Positions 10,950 to 19,716 of a DNA stretch of 28,528 nt are shown piece by piece. Under the pieces are notes generated by a model. It was not told the DNA's origin. It made no database searches and saw only the letters and a list, made by a program, of their open reading frames with translations. The DNA comes from Tieghemiomyces parasiticus (Eukaryota; Kickxellomycota; Dimargaritomycetes; Dimargaritales; Dimargaritaceae). The stretch spans positions 1 to 28,528 of the forward strand of contig JANBPT010000615.1 of the NCBI GenBank assembly GCA_027575765.1, given 5' to 3'. Both the position numbers and the translations under genes were made by a program. Every line of letters starts with the position of its first letter. Position 1 is the first letter of the stretch.

Positions 10950-11621
10950 TCAGGCTTCCCGGGCCTGGAAGTAGAACCCATCCTCGGCCACCCACTTGGC
11001 TTGGTCGCCCCGGCGTTTGGCTCCGACGACCTCGAGATGGCCGTCGATGGGGCTGCTGTACTTGTGCTCGGCGGCAGCCGCGAGGTAACCCTGGGTATCG
11101 ACGTGACGTAGGAAAACGGGCTTCTCGCGCAGCCAGTGGCTCTCGCCCTTGGCACACTCCAGTACCCAGTGGTCTCCGCCGTCAACCCCATCGAAGGCGC
11201 TGACCTCAAACTGCTGTGAGAGTGGAGACTGGAAGTTGTGACTATGCAGGTAGAACTTCATGGACGTGACGTGCTGCAAACGTACCGTGGCCCCGCAGGG
11301 TACCTTGGTCCCACGGACGGGCGGCGCGTTGGTAGCGTCGTTACTAATCGGGCCCTGCACAGTCCACAGACTGACGGGGTCGTCCTTCTTGGCCACCGCG
11401 GTCACCGACCGTTGGCCGCTGCCCGAACCGTAACGGACATCCTTGGAGTACAGCTTGGTCTGTGTCGCCCTGTGCGTCAGTTTGAAACTGCTACCATAGG
11501 TAACCCACTCAAATCCCTTCTCGGGGTCCGGCGTGGCCGACTGGTTGGTTGAAGCCAGAAGGGCCGTGGCTACCAGAGTGACCCCGAGCAAAAACCGTAA
11601 CCGGGCGGCCAAAGAGGGCAT
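10950..11621 (-). CDS. SDF2-like secreted protein with three MIR repeats
   Basis: Stromal cell-derived factor 2 family. These lumenal proteins resemble the MIR module of protein O-mannosyltransferases, and in animals and plants they assist ER protein folding with Hsp40/BiP (family knowledge). The intronless frame gives 223 residues. A signal peptide is visible at about 1-24 (RLRFLLGVTLVATALLAS). MIR repeat 1 (about 38-90) holds the hallmark LYSKDVRYGSGSGQRSVTAV. Repeat 2 (about 104-155) holds GATVRLQH and FYLHSHNFQSPLSQQFEVSAF. Repeat 3 (about 165-220) holds PVFLRHVDTQGYLAA. The C-terminus ends in AREA, with no HDEL/KDEL signal. I chose the Met at 11621 over the in-frame Met at 11777 because the signal peptide follows it directly and the upstream part looks like leader sequence. 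It is convergent with the Rab5-like gene. Confidence 0.9.
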   Translation of the reverse strand: MPSLAARLRFLLGVTLVATALLASTNQSATPDPEKGFEWVTYGSSFKLTHRATQTKLYSKDVRYGSGSGQRSVTAVAKKDDPVSLWTVQGPISNDATNAPPVRGTKVPCGATVRLQHVTSMKFYLHSHNFQSPLSQQFEVSAFDGVDGGDHWVLECAKGESHWLREKPVFLRHVDTQGYLAAAAEHKYSSPIDGHLEVVGAKRRGDQAKWVAEDGFYFQAREA

Positions 11622-14600
11622 GTCGGATGGGAGGCGAGATGGCGTCGGGGTATGGTGGAGGGTAGTGAGGCTATTGCTACAGCAAGGCTTGCGTTGGTGA
11701 TGCGCAGGACTCGGTTTGATGCCAAACTTGCAGGGTGGAGATGGGTGCGGATGACAGCAATTTGGAGTGTGAGGCAAGTTGCTATGGGATGCTACCGGTG
11801 GACGGGCTGAAGGGAAAGTAAGAGAGGGTTCTACCCGTTGACCCTTTGCTTAGTTTCCCATCCCGCCGAGCACAGTGTCGGTGGCTCCTTGTACGCTAGA
11901 GGGCCTCAGAGTGTTAAAAAAAAATGTGGCCCATCGGCGCCTCTAGTCAGCATGAAGAGCGGGGAGCCGGCAGTTCAGTCGCAAAATCGGTCGACCTGTC
12001 CTCTATCCTTCTGAGGGCCCCTCGTCCGGGGCCGAGACCGGCTACACCGGGCATACTGGAAGAGCCCCGGGCCGACGACGTGCCAATGGAAGGTATGGGT
12101 CGTAGCTTTGGCTAAGGTGACAGGTTGACCCTTAACAAGTGGCCACGTCTTGGTATGTACACTTACATGTCGCATAGCACATGGGTGGGGTAGCAGCTCC
12201 GCCTGGTTAATGATTAGTGGGTGTTGTGGCACCACTTTGTTCGCCCACCCTGCCTGGTATATTATAGGACCGTCGGCTCTAGGACACTGACTATGCTATC
12301 CACCCCGATCGGGGAAAAGGAACCTATTGATGGCCCGGCGCTGATAGAAGACGAGCATAATGGCATCATGAGTCTCAATGTACTGTCAAAAGATGGCCTC
12401 TACCGACGCATTGAGAAGCGTACGCCGATTTATGCGAATCGTCTTCATGTCAGCTGCGTTGGCCACCTACTGTTATCGCCTTGGAATGCACCTAGTCAGC
12501 CCAAGTCCACAAGAATGACACCCCCACTTCTGTAGCATCCCCCCACCTTGGTGCCAGATGGTTCCATACGTGAAAGGTGGTGCCGTATCCTCCCTATGGT
12601 ATCGTGTCCCTGAGGTGCTCTGTAAAATTCAAGGGGGATCAACTAACCGGTAGGTTATGTTATCATTCTCCTGCCGAATCTGACCCGATTAGCGAATGTG
12701 AGGCAATTAGGGACCAAAGCAATGCCGAATCAAGGTGTGACGGGCCTGTTTAAGTTCCCTTAAATCACCCGCTTTCGTAAATAGAAGGAATATGAAGGGG
12801 GGGGTGTATAACCAATCTAATCAATTCATATATCAGCCTGAATCACCAAGTAAGCGTAGCAATGGCATTCCGTATATCGATATAATCGGATAGGTTTGTA
12901 AGCAGTGATTAGTGTAGCTGAACTAGGTCGCCTTTCAAACAAACCCTGGGCACTTTCCATACCACCATCTTTGGACTGACCGAGATATACAGTGTACCAT
13001 CGCCAGGGACACGGCTCAGCGTACCGATTCGATCTAACGTGCCAAGTACCCTTTGCGCCTATGGGATATTCCTTGCTAATATCTCGCTAACTGCTCGGAG
13101 GCGGAAGGGCCTCTTGACGATATTTCAACGCCCCAACCGCAGACGTAAAACTAGGTGCCGACTACTTAGGACAAATAATGGAGGCGGGGCAACATCCCAG
13201 GCTAGGCCGCCATTCCTGCCTACTTATAATGTATGATCCACACTGGCTTTAGCGGCATCGCTTATCATCGCTGGCTTTATCTACTTTGCAGCGCACGGCT
13301 TAATTTATTGCCATACTGATCTAGACCCGCTGGTTGATAATGCGGACTTTGTATCAAGTAACTGCGTTTCGAACGAGTGCCTCTGCTGCGACCCAATGGT
13401 CAACTCATTTCGTCCTTTTTTTATTTTTAATTGCTCATCCATTATCCTACCCTTGAAATTGCCCCCATCTAACCTTATCACGGGCAACATACTATCATGA
13501 ATCCTATATCCTAGGCTGATCGTTTATAACCGTCACCGTATCTCTTCTTGCCCCTGCCCCAACTTTCCTTTGACGCCAGTGTTCTGACTTATGCAAACCC
13601 CGTGTTGAAGACCTTAAGCTCTAAAGAATCCTTTGTCAGACAACTACCACCAACAGCGCCGTTTCTCCGTCCTGCCCTATGTCTTTCTCCCCTTCCCTTC
13701 GACCCATCATCATGTTCAGTTTGGTGTGAGTATCCAGTATGTACCCTCGTACCATCCCCCAAGCCCCTTCCCTTAGCTATTCGGTCGCCTACCTATTAGG
13801 CAGCCTAATCTCTACGTTGATGGATTATCCGCTATAATAAATTACACCAGCTTGTAAAATAAACCCATTATTACCAGCCCCGTACTCCGGGTGGTGATAC
13901 TGAGCCTCCCTGACTGCCTGGCCCCCTTTTGTGTTCAGAAATATGGCTGTCGCAACTAATAGGTGAATATTGTCTTTCCGTCATGCACCTCAGGCACTGA
14001 GGTCCGGTTGCAACCTCACATCGGTTCTAATGTAAACCTTTAATGTCACATTGACAGGATTCGTTCTGCTGCCTCAGCTACAACCAACACGGCAACCTTT
14101 AAGCCTAGTGATGGTTTATCAGAAACTGATGCTACAATGCTGGTCAACTCCCCTTCCCTCACCTCGTATGCAAATACCATTTTACGTAAGCCCATTCTCT
14201 TTTCCGATTGGTACCATAGCTGTGCCAGTCTCTGTAGTCACCCTCGCAGATTTCACAGGCCATCGCGCCCTTGTTGCCGATACCCCTGGTGACACCTTAC
14301 CTTACTCGCCCAGTATCTTATACACTACCTAGATATCCACGACAGACAACTTATTTAACCCCGACCGAGCTGCAGTCGCCGCCTAATCTGGCTGGTATAG
14401 CCTCTCCTAGGGAGCTGTTATACTCACTAGCTCAGCATTATTCTCCACCCCGCATCTCTATTTGGCTTACCATGATTAAACACTTTCTATTGACATGGCT
14501 GCGTTCACGGTGGGCCCATATTTCCTATAGTTGACACCGCCATTCATTCTTTTGTTCTTTTATACCACGTTTCATGATCCATAGTTAGGTTTCCATGCCT

Positions 14601-15205
14601 AGAATATATATACCCCTGTTAGTTACGCCTTGGTAACCTTGGCTACAGCTAGATAGTTTATCCAGCCCTTACTTAAACGAAGCATGCCGGATACTTGTAT
14701 ATCCCTTAACTGGGGATAGCCGCGTAGGGGGTTTTTAAGGCATGTGGCTTAAATAGAGCATTGCGGATGCTGCCGCGTATGGGTCCTGTGGGTAGGATGT
14801 ATGTGCTGCAGTTTTAATTTACAAACATGACATCGCATGTTTAGATACCTTAGGGAATGGCAGTACCGAAACCCTCACAGTCAGGTGACTTCGTCACTTT
14901 TTTTTTCCACTGGCCCAGTAAGCGTTGCCCAATATCTCGGGCCTAGCGTTTTGGCGATCGCAACAGAGGGTACCCTCACCGACCTGCTGGCGGCATGCGG
15001 CCAAGCCAGCAAGTGACTTGTCGCCTTCTCGTTCCTCGTTGCAACTCCATAGCTCAGTTCTGATGCCCTCTGCCACTGTGTATTTACCTCCATTGAACCT
15101 CGCTAGTATATGACCCATGTGTTTGGGCTGATTCCACACGCTTGACCCCACTATCACCCGAACCGACTCCACAGCACTATCGCCTAAGCCAATTAACTCG
15201 CTACG
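11622..15205. other. Gene-poor region between SDF2-like and Rrp17-like genes
   Basis: About 3.6 kb without a recognisable gene. The plus strand just beyond 11622 is purine-rich, so the SDF2-like leader is CT-rich on its own strand. An open frame at 12221-12535, whose part from 12293 (MLSTPIGEKEPIDGP) looks somewhat coding, has no family I know. DNA at 12600-13500 is more AT-rich. A CT-rich patch at about 13535-13790 is followed by splice-like motifs that could define a small multi-exon gene; I report this as a finding only. A minus-strand open frame at 14894-15331 overlaps the first exon of the Rrp17-like gene and is probably chance. No RNA gene is seen. Confidence 0.5.
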
Positions 15206-16265
15206 ATGAATAATACGTCGCTGCTCACGCAAGGCGCTGCCATTTACGCCAAGAAGCGGTCTTTCCGCAAGCAACAGGTTGAGGAAATCAAATTCGACCT
15301 GTCCGACCGCAAGTAAGTCCCGAGCGAACATCGCATTCCCCTCTCCCTTTCTCTCTGGGAGGTCTCCGTCCCTCGTTAAACACCTCTATAGCAAATCCTA
15401 ATCTGGCGCATATCATTGTCATACCCGCCACTTCCTACCCAGAGAGTACCTTACGGGCTTCTCCAAGCGCAAGAAGCAGCGCAAAGAGTTCCATGAGGAA
15501 AAGCTTAAGCAGCGCCATAAGGAAGAGCTCAAAAATGCCCGTCTCGAGGTAGGTTACATCCTTTTCCTGTAGAGAAGCGGATAGAACTGGGATTGAGCGT
15601 GACACCGGCTACCCTCCACCGGTCCCTAACCCTCTATCTATGGAACGCACCACATATCACGTAAATAACAGCGCCGGGAGCATCTCAAGAAGCAAGCGGA
15701 ACAGAACGTCGCCGAACAACGGGCATATTACGGTAGGTCTACGCGACAGGCACTTGGATGCCAGATTTCCGTTGCTGGATGGAACGTCCACCGTATTTAA
15801 AAAGCACAACTACTGAGCTGATCGTCGTCATCTAATCACCTCATGTTATTCCTATTTTTTTTATAATACGCCTGATCTCTAGCGGCCCTGGCGGGCGAAG
15901 ATGATACAGACGGGTCTGAAGAGGAGGAGGGGTCCGAGGATGAAAGTACTCCGGCCGGCCCAGACGTTCAAGAGTTCGAGACCCCCGAAACGCTGACCAC
16001 AGTGACGGTGGTGACTGACCTTGACTTGGACGACTTCCAAAGTATCAACAAGCCAAAGCCGACGGCTGCTTCAAACAAGCCCACCGGGCGGTCGGAGGCC
16101 ACCCCCAAGAAACCCGCCCTGACCCGTGCACCGAAGCCCAAGCGTAGGACTTTCCGGTACGAAAACAAAACCACCCGGTTGCTGGAAAATTCGAAGCAGT
16201 ACAACAAGCACCAGTTACGCGTTAAGAAAAAGCAGGAGAAGGTCAAGCGGCAGAAGAAGAACTAG
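15206..16265 (+). CDS. RRP17: Rrp17/Nop25-type nucleolar ribosome biogenesis protein, four exons
   Basis: Member of the Rrp17 (fungal)/NOL12-Nop25 (animal) family, nucleolar proteins linked to 5'-end processing of pre-60S rRNA (family knowledge). Inferred exons are 15206-15312, 15443-15548, 15672-15732 and 15883-16265, all GT-AG with CTAAT/CTAAC branch motifs, giving 218 residues. The family signature spans the first junction: KKRSFRKQQVEEIKFDLSDR then KEYLTGFSKRKKQRKEFHEE (residues 16-55). A very basic helix follows (about 55-90), then an acidic patch GEDDTDGSEEEEGSEDE (about 95-111). The tail is strongly basic and ends RVKKKQEKVKRQKKN, a likely nuclear/nucleolar targeting signal. Restoring the Lys-Glu-Tyr-Leu-Thr-Gly-Phe junction supports the first intron. 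A decayed mariner element lies just downstream. Confidence 0.88.
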
Positions 16266-16591
16266 TTTGTTTAGTGTATTCTAAATCTTACCATTGGTGA
16301 CTATAAAGATACTAGCTCTCCCCGTTTAAATCTAGAGATTGGAGTTTGTTGATAGGTACATCAAAATCCCCACGGCAAGCATAACTTGAGGGCCCAGGTA
16401 TTGGGGTTTCGAATGCATCTTCGGAGAGTCAACAATGGCAAATCGATTGGTATAAACCATTCCAGGATTGAACCATTTTTGATTTCACGCCTTGCTTTTT
16501 TAACCATCCATTATGTTACTTTTTAAAGCCCCCCTCCCCCACTCCGCCCAAATTAACCAGGTGCGATATATGAGCCCATTTTTATAATTAG
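16266..16591. other. Rrp17-like 3' flank
   Basis: AT-rich 3' flank leading into the mariner remnant. A C-rich run lies at 16529-16540. No gene is supported. Confidence 0.5.
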
Positions 16592-17604
16592 TATCTGGAG
16601 GTCCGCAAGGCAAATGATATTCTAGATGCTTTAACTTCTAAGCTGGGCCTGGCTGCCCCTAGCCACTCCACCATCTACATGTGGCTGTCTTGCTTTCGCA
16701 CAGGTCACTACTCTTTTGCAGATGACCCTTATTCTGGCCGCCCATCAGATGACATTGGTGGATATTATGGGGACATGATCCTAAGGCGGCTGGAGGAAGA
16801 CCCTCGACTTACTGCTGAGCAGCTGGCCTGGGCCTGCCCAGAAACCTGGGGTTGTACAGCTATTTCAATTGCGAGATCCCCCACAACCTCACCGACGACC
16901 AGTGCCACCAGTGGGTACGTTTTGCCACTGAGTCCCTGGAGAAATTTGACGGTACCAGTGACTACCTGCTGGACTCCATTGTCACAGGCGACGGGACTTG
17001 GGTGTACCTTTATGATCTCCCTGCTGGCTCTAGTTGCCGGAGGTGGTGCCCTAAAGGTGGCCCTGTCCCAACTGAGACCCACTGAGGCCATACCACATCC
17101 AAGGTGATACTGACCATTGTTTTCACCAGGCGTGGCCTATTACACCTGAGCACCATGCCCGCCCCAGTTTCACGGGCCCTGCCAACCACTACATAGGGGT
17201 TAGACTTGAGTCTATGCTCCAGGCCTGGGCAAAGGCATATGAATGTTTGGACTGTCATCCTCCATGGCTCTACCACAATAATACACCACCGCATTGCACT
17301 ACAGCCACCTATGCCTAAACTCCCAACACCAGTGCTAAACTTCTGCCAGCCCCCCCCCTCATCAATCCAAACCTAACCCGCTGCGACTTGTGGCTGTGCA
17401 GGGGTGCCAAACGGCGGCGGTGCGATAAGAAGCTCATCACACTAAAGGCCGTGTTGGACGCCTGGCAATCGGAACTTGCCAGGCTCCAGTCACGTAACTA
17501 TAGAGCCTGTGATGATGGCTGGTTAGGAAGAGCTCGCCGAGCTATACAGAGTGATGGTCGTTAGTTTTAATAAACATCATTTAGTTTTGTATTCATGCGG
17601 GCTT
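16526..17604 (+). mobile_element. Possible extent of the mariner element with short TIR-like ends
   Basis: AAGCCC at 16526-16531 directly after a TA, and GGGCTT at 17599-17604 directly before a TA, form a six-base inverted pair. They bracket the transposase remnant, as mariner TIRs with TA target duplications do. Mariner TIRs are normally about 25-30 bases, and beyond the first six only scattered positions match, so the boundaries are tentative. Confidence 0.3.
16592..17564 (+). pseudogene. Decayed mariner-family transposase
   Basis: Remnant of a mariner (IS630-Tc1-mariner) DD34D transposase. A first block from 16592 shows the N-terminal helix-turn-helix region with TIYMWLSCFRTGHYSFADDP and YSGRPSD, the usual W-F-G-S-D-SGRPS pattern, then RRLEEDPRLTAEQLAW. 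The frame changes near 16845, and the next block reads IPHNLTDDQ and IVTGDGTWVYLYD, with the first catalytic Asp at 16990-16992. A TGA at 17083-17085 is followed in the same frame by SKVILTIVFTRRGLLHL. A second frame change near 17150-17170 leads to LYHNNTPPH, where HDN has become HNN at 17277-17279. The tail has a TAA at 17316-17318 and NPNLTRCDLWL, retaining the third Asp at 17385-17387. With two frame changes, two stops and a lost catalytic Asp, it cannot encode an active enzyme. Confidence 0.85.
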
Positions 17605-18368
17605 TATAATGTAGCTAAATTACACTTCACCACCACGTTCTGCTCACCCGAAACCATCTTGGCAAGTCAACTGTGTCACGTGCTCACATTATCCCCCTTA
17701 CGCTGTTGGTCACTTTACTACTCATAAAATGGAGGGCGGGGCGGTGGCTCACCTTACTCGTCTCCGCCGTTGGTCTTACCCCTTCCTTCTGGCACATGCG
17801 CCAGCCTCAAGGCATACCCTTTCTACCACCGAATGGTGCGGTTGGGGGAGAGAGTGTGTCATTGGGAAGGAGCCACGCCGGCCAGTAGGCGAAGCAGTGC
17901 GTGTGGTTGCCAGAAAGTGGTGGGTTAGAGCTGAGGCACAACGCCCTATCCAAGTGTGTGCCTGAGGGGCCAACAACCTACATAGCCGCCTATTTTGGTG
18001 GATCTCGGAGGTGCCGCCACCTTGCCATTCCCCATCGCTTCCCGCCGGGCACCCTCTAAGATTGACCTGAATTCCCCCCCCCTTCCTCAACCACAACGTC
18101 TGCTTAGCCCGCTTCGGCCCTAAACGATCTCTCCTCCTCCCCACTAGGCACAACCCAGCCCTTCTCGACATCACTTGCCCCGTGCAACTGCTACCGGACC
18201 CCACTGATCCGCACCCCTTTTCCACTCTCTTTCGGCCACCCCCATCCCTCGTTCCAATTCCACTTTCTTTATTGCTTTTTCCCCCCTTCGTGGCACTTTG
18301 TGCTCGTTTTATTCCCCCCTTTTAGAGAATCACCCATTGTCGTTTCACCCTTACTTCACTCTGCTACC
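17565..18368. other. Upstream region of the Rieske gene
   Basis: Begins with AATAAA (17569-17574), probably left from the transposon, and holds a CACGTG at 17677-17682. From about 18040 to 18368 the plus strand is strongly CT-rich with C and T runs, making a likely promoter/5' UTR for the Rieske protein gene. Short open frames at 17673-17965 have no family resemblance. Confidence 0.55.
17677..17682. promoter_or_regulatory. CACGTG motif upstream of RIP1
   Basis: Palindromic CACGTG in the context GTCACGTGCT, 687 bases upstream of the Rieske start. It is a possible bHLH/Cbf1 site, but the distance and chance frequency keep this tentative. Confidence 0.2.
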
Positions 18369-19202
18369 ATGAGTTTCCCCCAGACGGTCAAGAGCGCCAG
18401 CTCGCTGCTGAACAAGACGTACGTCACCGCCCCGAGTGACCCCAAGGTCTGGCGCACTCTGCTCCAGCAGGCCAATCTGAAGCTCAAGGCCCCGCAGCCC
18501 GCGACCATCCCCACGGCTGCCGTGCGCCGTAACGTCCAGCTGGGCGCTCAGGGTCACCAGCTGTTCCGCACCAACGTGACCGCCCCCAACACCGGGTACC
18601 AGTACCAGACCCGTCTGGCCTCCAACTACGCCGCCGGTGACGGAACCACCGAGGTGCCGGACTTTTCGGCCTACCGTAAGGACAGCACGGCCACGGACGA
18701 GTACGCCAGCCGTAACATGGCCTACTTCATGGTGGGCACCACCGGGTTCATCTCGGCGGCGGTGGCTAAGAACACGGTTCACGAGTTTCTAACTAACCTG
18801 AGCGCTTCGGCCGACGTGCTGGCCATGGCCAAGGCCGAGGTGGACCTGACCTCCATCCCGGAGGGTAAGAACGTCATCGTCAAGTGGCGCGGCAAGCCCG
18901 TTTTCATCCGCCACCGTACCTCGGCCGATATCCAGGAGGCCAACAGCGTCAACATTGCCTCGCTGCGTGACCCCCAGACCGACGCTGACCGCGTTCAGAA
19001 GCCCGAGTGGCTCGTCATGCTGGGTATCTGCACCCACCTGGGTTGTGTCCCCGTCGGCGAGTCGGGTGACTTTGGCGGCTGGTACTGTCCCTGCCACGGT
19101 TCCCACTATGACATCTCAGGCCGTATCCGCAAGGGCCCTGCCCCACTAAACCTCGAGATCCCCAAGTACGAGATTGACGGTGACAAGCTGGTCATCGGTT
19201 AG
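18369..19202 (+). CDS. RIP1: Rieske iron-sulfur protein of the cytochrome bc1 complex
   Basis: Catalytic subunit of complex III, passing electrons from ubiquinol to cytochrome c1 through a 2Fe-2S cluster (family knowledge). The intronless frame encodes 277 residues. A mitochondrial targeting region rich in Ser, Lys and Arg comes first, longer than in yeast Rip1. PDFSAYR (97-103) is the conserved start of the mature protein. A transmembrane helix follows at about 117-135 (MAYFMVGTTGFISAAVA), then the hinge and the Rieske fold. Cluster ligands lie in box 1 CTHLGC (221-226) and box 2 CPCHGSHYD (240-248), including the Cys pair that forms the stabilising disulfide. GRIRKGPAPLNLEIP (251-265) is the conserved Pro loop. 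The Met at 18369 is chosen over the in-frame Met at 18300 because the CT-rich leader runs up to it. Confidence 0.97.
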   Translation: MSFPQTVKSASSLLNKTYVTAPSDPKVWRTLLQQANLKLKAPQPATIPTAAVRRNVQLGAQGHQLFRTNVTAPNTGYQYQTRLASNYAAGDGTTEVPDFSAYRKDSTATDEYASRNMAYFMVGTTGFISAAVAKNTVHEFLTNLSASADVLAMAKAEVDLTSIPEGKNVIVKWRGKPVFIRHRTSADIQEANSVNIASLRDPQTDADRVQKPEWLVMLGICTHLGCVPVGESGDFGGWYCPCHGSHYDISGRIRKGPAPLNLEIPKYEIDGDKLVIG

Positions 19203-19716
19203 AGTCTTCTACCATTTTATTTTTTTGTAAGGCAGGCGTACGCTGGTCCCCCCCCCCTCCTCCTCGGTCGTCCTCCAACCTTTTGTGCTCAACCATTAAC
19301 CATCGTCACCCTTGGCCCTGGTGCGCTTGGTCAAGCCCGTTTATTAAAAGCCGAAGCAAGTCATAAATAAACACAGTGTGGTGTAGTTTAGTAGGCCAGA
19401 AGCGCCGAGACCCATGGTTTTTTGTTTTCCGACCCTGGAATCCATGAGAGGTAGACTGGGAAAAAAGGTCCGCGGTACGCGGCGAAGGAACAATCGGATG
19501 GAGCCGACGAGAACAAGCATAAACCGCTCGGGGCACTCTGGAGGTACTCAACCACATGTCCTCCGGTTTCGAGGTACACCCCTAAAAGCGAATCACCTGC
19601 AGCTTCTGTAAAGCCTATCGTCCGGTAGCTTTACATCTCCACCATCCCCACTGCGTCCCCCGAGTTCCCATCGCTCCCCTCCTTTTTCTATCATCCTCCT
19701 CCCTCATATCCTCATT
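19203..19716. other. Spacer between RIP1 and CDK8
   Basis: Holds the RIP1 3' flank with a T-rich and C-rich patch (19216-19260). From about 19640 to 19716 it becomes CT-rich, the probable leader of the CDK8 gene. No further gene is supported. Confidence 0.6.
19366..19371 (+). terminator. Putative polyadenylation signal of RIP1
   Basis: AATAAA about 164 bases past the RIP1 stop codon, within an AT-rich stretch. Confidence 0.45.

Noticed and set aside
14894..15331. Minus-strand open frame of 145 codons
   Set aside because: It overlaps the first exon and donor of the Rrp17-like gene in antisense, has no family resemblance, and its length is compatible with chance.
16464..16474. tRNA B-box-like sequence on the minus strand (GGTTCAATCCT)
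   Set aside because: The flanking bases do not form a T-arm stem, and no A-box or acceptor stem is present at the right distance.
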